30,116 bases of DNA from JBLHHI01 sp047614125. GTDB lineage: Bacteria > Bacteroidota > Bacteroidia > NS11-12g > UBA9320. Position numbers and translations under genes: made by a program. The stretch spans positions 1 to 30,116 of the forward strand of contig JBLHHI010000030.1 of assembly GCA_047614125.1 (NCBI GenBank). Reading direction: 5' to 3'. Shown piece by piece: positions 9,648 through 17,890 of this stretch; the first letter of the stretch is position 1, and every line of letters starts with the position of its first letter. Under the pieces are notes generated by a model, which saw only the letters and a program-made list of their open reading frames with translations, was not told the DNA's origin and searched no databases.

Positions 9648-10562
9648 TTAAAAATTAAATTCTTCTGAATTCAAAATACGAAGGTAGTTTTCGTATCTAA
9701 AGAGCTTAATGACACCATTTTCTACCGCATTTATCACCCCACATTTCGGTTCACTTTCATGCAAACACGTATTGTATTTACAGGTCGATAATACCCTCCG
9801 CATCTCTGGGAAGTAATGACTGATTTTCCAGGGTTCAATTTGATCTAAGCCAAACTCCTTAATACCTGGTATATCTATGATTTCCAAGCCCTTACCCTTA
9901 AACATCTGCGCAAAGGTGGTAGTGTGCTTGCCTTTTTGGTGTGCCTCGCTCACTGCATTTACTTTTTGATTGGATTCGGGCAAGATGATGTTTAATAAGC
10001 TGGATTTGCCTACACCTGAATGACCGAAAAACAAAGTAGTCATGTTGGTTAAGGTTGCCTGTAAGTTTGGATCCAAAACGCCGGTCACCAAAGAGGTCTT
10101 AAAGGTTTGATATCCAATAGATTCGTAAGCATCAATTAAGTAATCCAACTCTTCCAGCTCATGTTCTTCCAACAAATCGATTTTGTTAAACACGATGCCA
10201 GCCTTAATATCAAATGATTCACACGCTACCAAAAACCGATCGATGAAGCCTGTGGAAGTTCTAGGAGATTTGAGCGAAACTAAAATGAAAGCTTGGTCTA
10301 TGTTGGAAGCTACTATGTGAAATCTGCTTTTGAGCTTGGTTGCTTTCCGTATAATGTAGTTGGTACGTTGGCAAACCTTAGAGATAATTCCCAGATCCTC
10401 AGAGTCAATTTCCAGCTCAACCCAATCGCCAACCGCAACTGGGTTGGTCAATTCCTTGCCTTGTAATCGCATCTTTCCGCGCAACCTGGCATCCAACTTC
10501 CGGCCATCTTCCAGCCAAATTTCGTACCAGCTTCCTGTTGATTTTGCTACGCGCCCAAGCAT
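9648..10562 (-). CDS. rsgA: Ribosome small-subunit-dependent GTPase A (RsgA)
   Basis: This 304-residue protein is a circularly permuted GTPase that acts in late maturation of the 30S subunit. An N-terminal OB-fold (about 1-70, with VAVGDWVELEID) precedes the permuted G motifs: NKID at 126-129 (G4), GHSGVGKSS at 180-188 (G1, P-loop), the KGKHTTT loop at 210-216 (G2) and DIPG at 230-233 (G3). The C-terminal zinc knuckle has C261, C266, H268 and C274. All hallmark residues are present and the length is normal. The start lies 3 bp after the metF stop, so the two are very probably co-transcribed. The last residues (NSEEFNF) use a 16-base string that also occurs in the dispersed repeat at 29854-29889. 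Confidence 0.97.
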   Translation of the reverse strand: MLGRVAKSTGSWYEIWLEDGRKLDARLRGKMRLQGKELTNPVAVGDWVELEIDSEDLGIISKVCQRTNYIIRKATKLKSRFHIVASNIDQAFILVSLKSPRTSTGFIDRFLVACESFDIKAGIVFNKIDLLEEHELEELDYLIDAYESIGYQTFKTSLVTGVLDPNLQATLTNMTTLFFGHSGVGKSSLLNIILPESNQKVNAVSEAHQKGKHTTTFAQMFKGKGLEIIDIPGIKEFGLDQIEPWKISHYFPEMRRVLSTCKYNTCLHESEPKCGVINAVENGVIKLFRYENYLRILNSEEFNF

Positions 10563-10565
10563 CTG

Positions 10566-11519
10566 TTAAAACACTTTGGTTGCAATCTGCTTGATAATTC
10601 GAGAATGTCCCATGGTATAAAAATGCAAAACCGGTGCTCCGTGCTTTTTAAGCTCCATGCACTGGGCTATACACCATTCCTTTCCAACTTGCTCTGCAGC
10701 TTCATCGGTCTTAGTAGCATCCATCGCCTTCGCCAAATCTTCGGGAATGTCTATGTTAAAAATCTTAGGCAGGTTAAACAGCTGAGATTTACGCGTTAAT
10801 GGCTTAATTCCAGGTATGATTGGAATGTTAATTCCCTCTGCCCTACAAGCCTCTACATAGGCGAAATATTTCGTATTATCGAAAAACATTTGGGTGGTTA
10901 TGAACGAACAACCCGCTTCAACTTTTCTCTTTAAGAAATTCAAATCACTGGTTGGATTGGGTGCATCGATGTGCTTTTCTGGATATCCAGCTCCACCAAT
11001 GCAAAAGTTGGTTGGGTTGGGATTTCGCAGCTCTTCATCCAAATAAATGCCGTTGTTCATGTTAACCATTTGCTGAATGAGCTCAATAGCATTCTTATTA
11101 CCCCCTTCTTCTGCAATAAAATTTCGCTCACCATGCTGATTATCACCACGTAAAGCCAGCACATTGTCGATTCCCAGAAAGTTTAAATCAATGAGTGCAT
11201 TTTCCGTTTCGTCGCGGGTAAATCCTCCGCAAATGAGGTGAGGAACGGCCTCAACCTTAAATCGATTCATAATGGCCGCACATATAGCCACCGTGCCCGG
11301 GCGCTTCCTCAAGGATATTTTATTGTACGAGCCATCTTGTCGCTTGCGCAGAACATATTCTTCTCGGTGATAAGTAACATCAATAAAACTTGGATTTAAT
11401 TCCATCAACGGACTTATTCGATCAAACAGAGCTTCAATGCTTCCACCCTTTAATGGAGGAAGGATTTCGAACGAAAACAAGGTGTCTTTCGCATTGTCTA
11501 TATATTCAATTAATTTCAT
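10566..11519 (-). CDS. metF: 5,10-methylenetetrahydrofolate reductase (MetF)
   Basis: This 317-residue TIM-barrel flavoenzyme reduces methylene-tetrahydrofolate to methyl-tetrahydrofolate for methionine synthesis. Visible family features are FSFEILPP near the N-terminus, PHLICGGFTRDE, LALRGD (the folate/FAD-site loop), the AGCSFITTQMFFDN segment, IPIIPGIKPL, and a C-terminal PVLHFYTMGHS. Length and motif order match bacterial MetF. It sits 3 bp upstream of rsgA and 45 bp downstream of the permease gene. A TATTTTTG box on the minus strand at 11568-11575, just ahead of the permease stop codon, could be a promoter for metF-rsgA, but it could equally be chance. Confidence 0.97.
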   Translation of the reverse strand: MKLIEYIDNAKDTLFSFEILPPLKGGSIEALFDRISPLMELNPSFIDVTYHREEYVLRKRQDGSYNKISLRKRPGTVAICAAIMNRFKVEAVPHLICGGFTRDETENALIDLNFLGIDNVLALRGDNQHGERNFIAEEGGNKNAIELIQQMVNMNNGIYLDEELRNPNPTNFCIGGAGYPEKHIDAPNPTSDLNFLKRKVEAGCSFITTQMFFDNTKYFAYVEACRAEGINIPIIPGIKPLTRKSQLFNLPKIFNIDIPEDLAKAMDATKTDEAAEQVGKEWCIAQCMELKKHGAPVLHFYTMGHSRIIKQIATKVF

Positions 11520-11564
11520 GTACCGTCCTTTTATACCCGCCTTTCCTTGGCATATGATTCTAAT

Positions 11565-12380
11565 TTACAAAAATAGGTTTATGCCATACTTTACGGCTAT
11601 AATAATTAATAAGCCTATGAAAATTCCTTGCAAACTGCGACTGTTCATCACAGTTGCAGCAAGCACTCCTAACGGGGAGCCCATAAATATGCCGACTATT
11701 ATTGGGATGATGAAAAGAAATTGCAGATATCCAACGCCGCCTTTAAACAATACCGTTGGTGTGGCCATGGCATATATGAACAGTGAAGGAATGATCATGA
11801 GTGGTATAACACTGATGGAAATGGCGCTGGCCTTTTTTATATCAATCTTACCAAACAAGGTCAGCAACGGTATCATCGCAACGCCACCCCCCAAGCCACT
11901 AAAGGCTGATATTACACCTGTTAAAACACCGATGATTCCATACTTATACGCCACAAATGGTGGTTCAATATTCTGAACGTTTCTTTTATGCGACAACCAA
12001 GTTCTCCAGATCGTTGCAACAATCACCGTCAAAAAAACAGTTTTGAATACTTCTTCGCTGTACCAAGAAAAGGAGGTAATTAAATACGATAGGGTTAACC
12101 CGAAAATGGTTGCTGGAAGCGCAATGGTAACCACTTCGCGATGGAAAAAATTTCCGGAGCGGTAATGTTTAAAGCTGCTAATGAACCCAGAAAATAAAAT
12201 GGCTAAGAACGAATTGGCCAGGATGAATCGGGGCAAATCCAGCGCATCTATGCCCTTGCTTTTAAACAAGAAGTCGAATACTGGGATGAATATAATTCCG
12301 CCTCCTACGCCCAACAAGCCGGAAAGAAATCCGCCTGCCATTCCAAAAATAACAAAGATGATGATTTCGCTTACTTCCAA
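11565..12380 (-). CDS. TauE/SafE (TSUP) family membrane permease
   Basis: The 271-residue protein is strongly hydrophobic, with about eight predicted membrane segments in two halves. Each half carries the family's glycine-rich motif: GGFLSGLLGVGGGIIFIP near the N-terminus and GVISAFSGLGGGVAMIPLL in the middle. TSUP proteins move sulfite, sulfoacetate or other small organic anions across the inner membrane. The substrate cannot be read from sequence. The start lies 8 bp after the stop of the S41 protease gene, so the two are likely one transcript. No sulfur-metabolism gene is adjacent that would point to sulfite. Confidence 0.9.
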   Translation of the reverse strand: MEVSEIIIFVIFGMAGGFLSGLLGVGGGIIFIPVFDFLFKSKGIDALDLPRFILANSFLAILFSGFISSFKHYRSGNFFHREVVTIALPATIFGLTLSYLITSFSWYSEEVFKTVFLTVIVATIWRTWLSHKRNVQNIEPPFVAYKYGIIGVLTGVISAFSGLGGGVAMIPLLTLFGKIDIKKASAISISVIPLMIIPSLFIYAMATPTVLFKGGVGYLQFLFIIPIIVGIFMGSPLGVLAATVMNSRSLQGIFIGLLIIIAVKYGINLFL

Positions 12381-12388
12381 GAGATGTG

Positions 12389-14026
12389 TTAGTTGCCAGC
12401 CAATATCTTGGCATACTTCACTCGGTTCATAAACAGTTCAGATGCCGACTTAATATCCGGATCGTAGTTGAATGTTGATTCTACCATGGCCCGGTCAAAG
12501 TAATATCTTGAACTCACTTCCGTTTCAAGGATGTTCATGATCTCCGTTTTATGACGGTCGATGTCTGTATTTTTATTGACCTTAAGGGTTGATTTTAGTA
12601 CACTTATATTGGCTTCCATCGAGGCGTGGTACTCTTCAACTTTGGAATATTTCTCCAGCGCTTCAATCGCCTTTTCCGTTCCTGTTTCATACGAATAATC
12701 TTTGCCATTCAAAAAGTTCTTAAAATCCTGGAAGTCTTGACTCGTTAAATTGAAAGACTTAGGGTCATTTATTGCGTCGTGAGAATTGCGGTATTTGGTT
12801 GCAAAATCAAAAATGAGATCATTGCGCAACAAGCTTTGACCAATTTTGCTCAGCTCAGAAAATCCCGCTGCTACATCAGGAGTAACGCCTTCTCCATCGG
12901 TAACCTCACGGCCATTTCTCGTTTTAAATATATGCTTTAATGAATCCGCCACGATCACCGCTTTCCCGTTTTGTTTATGGGCGTAGTCTAAGCGCTGAAT
13001 GCACCTGCCGGATGGAGTATAATACTTTGCAGTTGTGATTTTCATTTGAGTGTTGTAGGTAAGCATTCGGGTAGATTGCACCAAGCCCTTACCAAAACTT
13101 TTGGTTCCGATTACCACGCCTCGATCGAGGTCTTGAATAGAACCACTTACTATTTCAGATGCAGAAGCAGAACCTTCATCAATCAAAACAACCAACGGAA
13201 TTTCTGTATCAACAGGAGAATTTAAGGTTTTGTATAATCGATCATTTTCTCGCTCTTTACCGCGCGTAGATACGATAAGTTGACCTTTTTTAACGAATAC
13301 ATTTACAATATTTACGGCTTCATGAAGGAGCCCACCACCATTGCCACGTAAATCCAAAATTATACTTTCAGCTCCATCTCGCTTAAGTTGCACCACGGCA
13401 TCTTGAACTTCTTTACCCGCATCGGGCGTAAAACCAACCAGCTTTACATAACCCATTTTGTTGTCAATCATCCCAAAATAAGGCACGTTTTTAACCTTAA
13501 TGGTTGCGCGCTCTACCGTAATGTTTTTCTCCCCTATTTCAGGTCGATCTACCGTTAGTATTACCGAAGTGCCGGCAGTTCCTTTCAATAAATCCGATAA
13601 ATCACTGCTTGATTTTCCGTCTACAGATTTACCGTCTACTTGTGTTAAGATATCACCCGCTCGCAAATCAGCGAGCTGTGCTGGAAACCCTTCAAATACA
13701 CGCGCTACCACTAACTTTCCATTCATATTTCGAATGTTAGCACCAATGCCTCCATAGCTTCCGGTTACCTGAAAACGATAGTCTTCGGCTTGGGCCTCAC
13801 TGTAAAAATTGGTGTACGGATCTAAGCTATAAAGCATACCGTCAATGGCTTCTCGTATGAGCTTGCCTGGCTTTACCTCATCCACATAACTCAAGTTCAC
13901 CTCTTTGTAAACCTGTGTAAATATGTCGAGATTCTTAGATACTTCGAAGTAGTCGTCAACCTGTTTAAAAGCCAGAGAAATACCGGCACAAGAAAGTAAT
14001 ATTAGTAATACGTGTTTTCTTTTCAT
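12389..14026 (-). CDS. S41-family C-terminal processing peptidase with PDZ domain
   Basis: The 545-residue exported serine protease belongs to the CtpA/Prc family. Residues 1-20 (KRKHVLLILLSCAGISLAF) form a signal peptide or anchor. A PDZ domain (about 87-165) contains the carboxylate-binding GSYGGIGANI segment and LRAGDILTQVDG. The protease core has LDLRGNGGG at 225-233, the nucleophile Ser288 in DEGSASASEI and the general base Lys313 in KSFGKG. The 25-residue Ser-Lys spacing equals that of E. coli Prc. A helical tail of about 170 residues follows. It is the first gene of a packed run (protease, permease, metF, rsgA). Family members trim periplasmic proteins or remodel the cell envelope; the substrate here is unknown. 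Confidence 0.93.
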   Translation of the reverse strand: MKRKHVLLILLSCAGISLAFKQVDDYFEVSKNLDIFTQVYKEVNLSYVDEVKPGKLIREAIDGMLYSLDPYTNFYSEAQAEDYRFQVTGSYGGIGANIRNMNGKLVVARVFEGFPAQLADLRAGDILTQVDGKSVDGKSSSDLSDLLKGTAGTSVILTVDRPEIGEKNITVERATIKVKNVPYFGMIDNKMGYVKLVGFTPDAGKEVQDAVVQLKRDGAESIILDLRGNGGGLLHEAVNIVNVFVKKGQLIVSTRGKERENDRLYKTLNSPVDTEIPLVVLIDEGSASASEIVSGSIQDLDRGVVIGTKSFGKGLVQSTRMLTYNTQMKITTAKYYTPSGRCIQRLDYAHKQNGKAVIVADSLKHIFKTRNGREVTDGEGVTPDVAAGFSELSKIGQSLLRNDLIFDFATKYRNSHDAINDPKSFNLTSQDFQDFKNFLNGKDYSYETGTEKAIEALEKYSKVEEYHASMEANISVLKSTLKVNKNTDIDRHKTEIMNILETEVSSRYYFDRAMVESTFNYDPDIKSASELFMNRVKYAKILAGN

Positions 14027-14382
14027 TGAGGTTGAACTTTAAGCGATTGAACACAAAAATAAACGAACAAAGACTACCATGATGTTACATTTCACCTGAA
14101 TTCGATGGTTTTATGATAAAATACCGACAAGTGTTGCGCAATAGCCAAAATTTGCGTTTCTCAAATTATCGCAATCACCTACATATCAACCTATTACGGC
14201 CTTAAGAAAGAAATAGGTATCAAAATATCGTGCTCTCGAGTTGGAGTACGAATTAACAACCAACACTAAGCACTGCTGCTATAGTAAATTCCTATTTCAT
14301 ATCTAAATACCATAGACATGCATTATTGTAGTTTTTGATGAATTTGTTTTGCAAATTAATAGCTCATCGCTATGTTCCATTT
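14027..14382. other. Intergenic region, no gene seen
   Basis: This 356-bp AT-rich gap lies between the yidD stop and the S41 protease start. Apart from the protease -7 box I find no open frame, tRNA or strong terminator. Two short hairpins (AATTTG/CAAATT near 14343-14359 and ATAGC/GCTAT near 14360-14375) follow yidD and could end that transcript weakly. An 8-bp inverted pair (GAAATAGG at 14210, CCTATTTC at 14291) is within chance. Confidence 0.5.
14054..14061 (-). promoter_or_regulatory. Candidate -7 box (TATTTTTG) for the S41 protease gene
   Basis: A minus-strand TATTTTTG lies 27 bases ahead of the ATG at 14026, a sensible distance for a Bacteroidota promoter. No TTG is found at the expected -33 position, so confidence is moderate. 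Confidence 0.4.
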
Positions 14383-14625
14383 TTAATCCGGCACTGGGTC
14401 ATGACCACTTCCTCCCCAAGGGTGGCATTTGGAAATTCTTCGAATGGTTAACCAAAGACCTTTGAAAGGACCATGTTTAGAAATTGCCTCCAAACCATAC
14501 GAAGAGCACGTTGGATTAAATCGGCACGAGCTTGGAAAGAACGGAGAGATCAGAACTTGATATGCTCTAATCAGTCCTAAAAAGAGGAGTGATAAAATGT
14601 TAAGCAAGCCTTTTAGTAAAACCAT
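14383..14625 (-). CDS. yidD: Membrane protein insertion efficiency factor YidD
   Basis: The 80-residue protein has an N-terminal amphipathic or hydrophobic helix (LLKGLLNILSLLFLGLIRAY) followed by the invariant YidD block CRFNPTCSSYGLEAI, then CHPWGGSGHDPVP at the end. YidD is a small inner-membrane-associated protein that assists YidC/Sec-dependent insertion. The ATG at 14625 lies inside rnpA, giving a 26-bp overlap, so translation is probably coupled. The order rpmH-rnpA-yidD is the classical one; yidC does not follow here. Confidence 0.95.
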   Translation of the reverse strand: MVLLKGLLNILSLLFLGLIRAYQVLISPFFPSSCRFNPTCSSYGLEAISKHGPFKGLWLTIRRISKCHPWGGSGHDPVPD

Positions 14626-14977
14626 GGATTACTTGTTGAAGACTGTTATTGATTTCGGAAAAGGAATGCGCTTCGGTTTGGCGATATACGATGGCTAAGG
14701 CAAATTGTTGTCCCGTTGGAATTCCACGTAACAACGCTTCTTTGTTATGCCGAAACGATTCTCGCATTCGCCGCTTAATCAAATTTCGATCAACCGCGTG
14801 CGGAAATTTTTTCTTCGATACCGTAAATAAAACCTGAAATGGTTGTGCAACTGGAAGCGAACACGATAAAGCAATCAGCAATATGTGTGCATGTGAAACA
14901 GCAAATCCTTGCTTATTAAAAAGCGCCGCTACAAGTTTAGGGGAACAGAGCCTTTCATGTTTACGAAAGGTTGTCAT
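14600..14977 (-). CDS. rnpA: Ribonuclease P protein component
   Basis: The 125-residue basic protein carries the RNase P protein signature RNLIKRRMRESFRHNK, preceded by VSKKKFPHAVD. It binds RNase P RNA and helps process the 5' ends of tRNA precursors. The N-terminal TFRKHERLCSPKLVAALFNK matches the family opening, in which residues after the first Arg/Lys bind the pre-tRNA leader. It starts 11 bp after the rpmH stop and overlaps yidD by 26 bp, so the three genes form one transcript from the rpmH promoter. Confidence 0.95.
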   Translation of the reverse strand: MTTFRKHERLCSPKLVAALFNKQGFAVSHAHILLIALSCSLPVAQPFQVLFTVSKKKFPHAVDRNLIKRRMRESFRHNKEALLRGIPTGQQFALAIVYRQTEAHSFSEINNSLQQVIHGFTKRLA

Positions 14978-14988
14978 AGGTCAAATTC

Positions 14989-15147
14989 TTACCCTTTATG
15001 ACGAGGCTCGTCAGATATCGACAGCTTTTTTCTTCCTTTAGCACGACGCGCTGCAAGAACTTTTCTACCGTTCTTGGTGCTCATGCGCTCACGAAAACCG
15101 TGCTTATTTCTTCTCTTTCGATTCGATGGTTGAAATGTTCTTTTCAT
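14989..15147 (-). CDS. rpmH: 50S ribosomal protein L34
   Basis: A 52-codon gene read on the minus strand from the ATG at 15147 to the TAA at 14991-14989. The product begins MKRTFQPSNRKRRNKHGFRE and continues RMSTKNGRKVLAARRAKGRK, which is the whole conserved L34 core, followed by a short tail ending PRHKG. It is a basic protein of the large ribosomal subunit. A near-consensus promoter lies upstream, and rnpA follows after 11 bp. Confidence 0.97.
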   Translation of the reverse strand: MKRTFQPSNRKRRNKHGFRERMSTKNGRKVLAARRAKGRKKLSISDEPRHKG

Positions 15148-15191
15148 CGCTTATTTATATACCTATTATAACCTGCCCTTAAAAAGGGTTG

Positions 15192-15221
15192 CAAAGATAA
15201 GAACTCTTCGAGCATTTGCAA
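15192..15221 (-). promoter_or_regulatory. Promoter of the rpmH-rnpA-yidD operon, Bacteroidota consensus
   Basis: On the minus strand a TTG (15221-15219) is followed after exactly 19 bases by TATCTTTG (15199-15192). This is a full match to the Bacteroidota housekeeping promoter TTG-N19-TAnnTTTG. The leader to the rpmH ATG would be about 40 bases. It is the best promoter in the window. Confidence 0.85.
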
Positions 15222-15313
15222 TTACTTTTATATAATTCGTTGTAATAATTAAAAGGGGTGCTTTCCCTTAAACAAATTTCACCCACATCAGTCACTTTAT
15301 CATTACAAATTAT

Positions 15314-15321
15314 TATCTTTG
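15314..15321 (+). promoter_or_regulatory. -7 box (TATCTTTG) for the zinc-ribbon/MscS gene pair
   Basis: TATCTTTG occurs 28 bases before the ATG at 15350, identical to the rpmH -7 box and divergent from it. No clear TTG stands 19 bases upstream, so the -33 half is weak. Confidence 0.55.
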
Positions 15322-15349
15322 ATTAACCAGACCAAACCAAATTTTTACC

Positions 15350-15709
15350 ATGAAAATGATTCAATGCACCCAGTGCGGGAAGGCCTTGAAGGGCCGTTGC
15401 GACAAAATATTTTGCGACAAACATTGTAGAAACGAACATCACAATCGAGTAAATCGGAAGAATAATGTTGAACGTGATGTGAATCGAATTTTACGAAAAA
15501 ATCGTCAAATTCTTGCCGCACTTAAAAAAAATGAACTTACCAAACATCCCAAAATGGAATTGTTTCGTGCAGGATTTAATTTTGAATTTTACACGCATAG
15601 CACCGTAAATTCAAATGGTGTTACCTGCTTTTTTTGTTACGACCTTGGATATTTACCAACGGAAAACAATTACTTTGCACTGGTAGTGCAAAATGATTAT
15701 GACGGCTAA
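15350..15709 (+). CDS. Small zinc-binding protein of unknown function
   Basis: The 119-residue protein has an N-terminal Cys cluster, C6-x2-C9 and C22-x3-C26, consistent with a zinc ribbon or treble clef. A basic, Asn-rich helix follows (HHNRVNRKNNVERDVNRILRK). The C-terminal half contains FRAGFNFEFYTH, CFFCYDLGYLP and ENNYFALVV. The pattern recalls a conserved hypothetical family of Bacteroidota; I know no assigned function. Its last 17 bases overlap the channel gene that follows, so the two are probably translationally coupled. Nucleic-acid binding is possible from the basic region but is inference. Confidence 0.85.
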   Translation: MKMIQCTQCGKALKGRCDKIFCDKHCRNEHHNRVNRKNNVERDVNRILRKNRQILAALKKNELTKHPKMELFRAGFNFEFYTHSTVNSNGVTCFFCYDLGYLPTENNYFALVVQNDYDG

Positions 15710-16622
15710 AGAATCTGCAGTTACTTTCTTTTCAAAAACACGTGAATTTCTGCAACAGGAAGTGATCTCAGGCATCAAAGAAACCATTATAGTAATGGAC
15801 ATTGTGTTTGCTGTTTTGCTAATCGTTGGAGCGTATTTGCTCTTGCGTTGGATCAAAATAATGATCCACAGCGAAACCATGACACGACGTTTATCAGTAG
15901 GTCAGCAATTTGCTTACTATCAACTTGCTAAATACTTTTTGGTAGTAATAACTTTTGTTTTAGTACTTCAATCGCTGCATCAAAACGTTACCATACTTCT
16001 TGCTGGTTCTGCAGCTCTCTTAGTTGGAATTGGTCTTGGACTTCAGCAACTCTTCAACGATTTAGTTAGCGGCTTTTTTCTTCTCTTCGAAGATACGGTG
16101 CGCGTTGGAGATATAATTGAAGTGGATGGAATGGTGAGCCGAGTTAAAGAAATTGGAATTCGAACATCAAGAGTGAAAAACAGAGATGGCATCGTTGTGG
16201 TTATTCCAAATTCAAAAATTGTAAGTAATAGCGTAATTAATTGGAGCACAGACAGTTCCGTTACCCGATTTAATATTGCTGTTGGAGTGGCCTATGGTTC
16301 GGAGGTTGACAAGGTGCGAAAGGTGCTGATCGATTGCGCATTTCGCCATAAGGAAGTAGTTAATTCCCCAAAGCCCATATGTAGGTTCACCGATTTTGCG
16401 GATTCTTCGCTCAATATGGAGCTTCTTTTTTGGACCCGAAACCGATTTAGAGTGGAAGATGTTAAGAGTGATTTGCGATTTATGATCAACTCTGAGTTTA
16501 TTAAACACAACATTAAAATACCCTTTCCACAGCGCGACCTGCATTTTAAAACCGATTTTCCCAGCAGCAAGTTGGATCTCAATTCCGATCGACCGCAAGA
16601 TCTTCCGAAACCGCCTTTATAA
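15693..16622 (+). CDS. MscS-family mechanosensitive ion channel
   Basis: The 309-residue inner-membrane channel releases solutes under hypo-osmotic stress. Three membrane helices are visible: about 33-57, 73-93, and the pore helix region about 97-125, with the glycine-rich ILLAGSAALLVGIGLGLQQL followed by LVSGFFLLFEDTVRVGD. The beta-domain has GDIIEVDGMVSRVKEIGIRTSRV and VVIPNSKIVSNSVINWS, both typical MscS signatures. Start is ATG at 15693 or 15699, both within the preceding gene. The stop overlaps the stop of the convergent FMN-binding gene in a shared TTATAA. Confidence 0.95.
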   Translation: MIMTAKESAVTFFSKTREFLQQEVISGIKETIIVMDIVFAVLLIVGAYLLLRWIKIMIHSETMTRRLSVGQQFAYYQLAKYFLVVITFVLVLQSLHQNVTILLAGSAALLVGIGLGLQQLFNDLVSGFFLLFEDTVRVGDIIEVDGMVSRVKEIGIRTSRVKNRDGIVVVIPNSKIVSNSVINWSTDSSVTRFNIAVGVAYGSEVDKVRKVLIDCAFRHKEVVNSPKPICRFTDFADSSLNMELLFWTRNRFRVEDVKSDLRFMINSEFIKHNIKIPFPQRDLHFKTDFPSSKLDLNSDRPQDLPKPPL

Positions 16623-17174
16623 ACCGTATTCATTTTTGAGAAGACCGGTAGGCCTTCCGTTAAGACTAACCTGGTTCTTTTCCGTCCAATACGCCGCAAT
16701 TCCATCATCACCTTTTTTAATGGCCCATTTTTCCATTTCTGTTCTATTGCGTTCAAAGGGCATTATGGGCACTCCAAATCCGCATGATGACATTATGAGT
16801 TCTACATTGAGCTTGATGAGCTGACGCGCACCTAAATAGTTGGGAAACAAGGCAATGTATTGTGCCCACTCATCATCTCTCGGGTGGATGGCAAACGCGC
16901 TTCCATACATTCTAAGGATTAATGGATTTTCTTCAAAGGCACACATCATGATTGTCATTCGGTCGTCTTCCAATAAATGAGCCGCTGTTTCATTTCCGCT
17001 GCCCGTTAAATTTAACCAAACCACCGTTTTATCATCCACAATGCGAAAGGCATCCATTCCTTTTGGAGATAGGTTGATGAATCCATCACTTGGCACCGTA
17101 GAAACAAAAAAGATGTGTTGCTGGGCAATAAACTCAATGTGAAATGGCTCGAATGCTGTGCTCTTTTTTCCCAT
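16617..17174 (-). CDS. Pyridoxamine 5'-phosphate oxidase-like FMN-binding split-barrel protein
   Basis: The 185-residue protein matches the flavin-binding split-barrel fold: FFVSTVPSDGFINLSPKGMDAFRIVDDKTVVWLNLTGSGNETAAHLLED is the characteristic first half of this family. The later segment CGFGVPIMPFERNR is typical of the small subfamily often labelled pyridoxamine 5'-phosphate oxidase-like. It probably binds FMN or F420 or haem; the substrate is unknown, and it lacks the full PdxH architecture. It is the last gene of a minus-strand run of glycosyltransferase, methyltransferase and this gene, 28 bp after the methyltransferase stop. Confidence 0.85.
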   Translation of the reverse strand: MGKKSTAFEPFHIEFIAQQHIFFVSTVPSDGFINLSPKGMDAFRIVDDKTVVWLNLTGSGNETAAHLLEDDRMTIMMCAFEENPLILRMYGSAFAIHPRDDEWAQYIALFPNYLGARQLIKLNVELIMSSCGFGVPIMPFERNRTEMEKWAIKKGDDGIAAYWTEKNQVSLNGRPTGLLKNEYGL

Positions 17175-17202
17175 ACTTCAAGAATTTGCATCCAAATTTA
17201 GC

Positions 17203-17862
17203 TCATTTTGTTCGACCCATTCCTATCAACGAGGCCAATACAAATTCTTCGTCATTAAAATTTGTGGAGGGTTCTGGAATTTCCTGAACTTCCACATTCA
17301 AAAAGTCATTTTCAGTTAAAAGTGCATGCAATTTTTCAGAAGTGTACTTCTCAAAACCAAAATCCGCAAAGGCCATTTCATCCATGATGTGCTTGGGCCT
17401 TCCTGCAATAACCAAACGACCTTCTGGTTTTAAAACACGCTTAATTTCAGCAAGTTGCGCTTTTGATTCTTCCCAGAAATAAATGGTATTAACGGTGAAA
17501 ACACAGTCAAAACTTGCGTCAATAAATGGCATCGAGTTCATATCTCCGCAAACAAAACGGATTGAATTCCTATGTTCAAAATTCTGCATATTACGCTTGG
17601 CTTCTTCAACCATTTCTGGTGAAAAATCAAGACCCGTATATTGAATGCTTGGTTCAATATTGAACATGGTAGGAACAAAATATCCATTGGCCATGCCCAA
17701 TTCTAAGATATGCTCATCCGCACTTAAGTTTAATACCGGTAACGTATTTTGATACAACGAGGCATTGCCCTCAACCATCATATCTGCAACTTTCTGTGCG
17801 TGATCTCCGTGTGGTTTGCGCAACTGCGCGGCAATGAGTTTTAATTCTTCTTCCGTTTTCAT
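17203..17862 (-). CDS. Class I SAM-dependent methyltransferase
   Basis: The 219-residue protein has the Rossmann-type methyltransferase motifs in order: HILELGMANGYFVP (motif I), GLDFSPEMVEEAKRN (motif post-I, ribose contact), FVCGDMNSMPFIDASFDCVF (motif II), NTIYFWEE, and EIKRVLKPEGRLVIAGRP (motif III). This is the Methyltransf_11-like type. Motif I lacks the usual DxGxGxG but keeps E-L-G-x-x-x-G. The acceptor is unknown. Its place 28 bp after a glycosyltransferase gene and before an FMN-binding protein gives a weak hint of envelope or glycan modification. Confidence 0.9.
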   Translation of the reverse strand: MKTEEELKLIAAQLRKPHGDHAQKVADMMVEGNASLYQNTLPVLNLSADEHILELGMANGYFVPTMFNIEPSIQYTGLDFSPEMVEEAKRNMQNFEHRNSIRFVCGDMNSMPFIDASFDCVFTVNTIYFWEESKAQLAEIKRVLKPEGRLVIAGRPKHIMDEMAFADFGFEKYTSEKLHALLTENDFLNVEVQEIPEPSTNFNDEEFVLASLIGMGRTK

Positions 17863-17890
17863 TGATCTTGTTTTTGGAATTATTTGATGT

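Noticed and set aside
9664..9682. Sixteen bases at the rsgA 3' end equal part of the dispersed repeat (TATTTTGAATTCAGAA).
   Set aside because: The match does not extend and the bases encode a normal-looking RsgA tail; AT-rich composition makes a chance match plausible, so it is not listed as a repeat copy.
14210..14298. Inverted pair GAAATAGG/CCTATTTC in the yidD-protease gap as a regulatory structure.
   Set aside because: Eight bases 73 apart in AT-rich DNA are within chance and have no promoter context.
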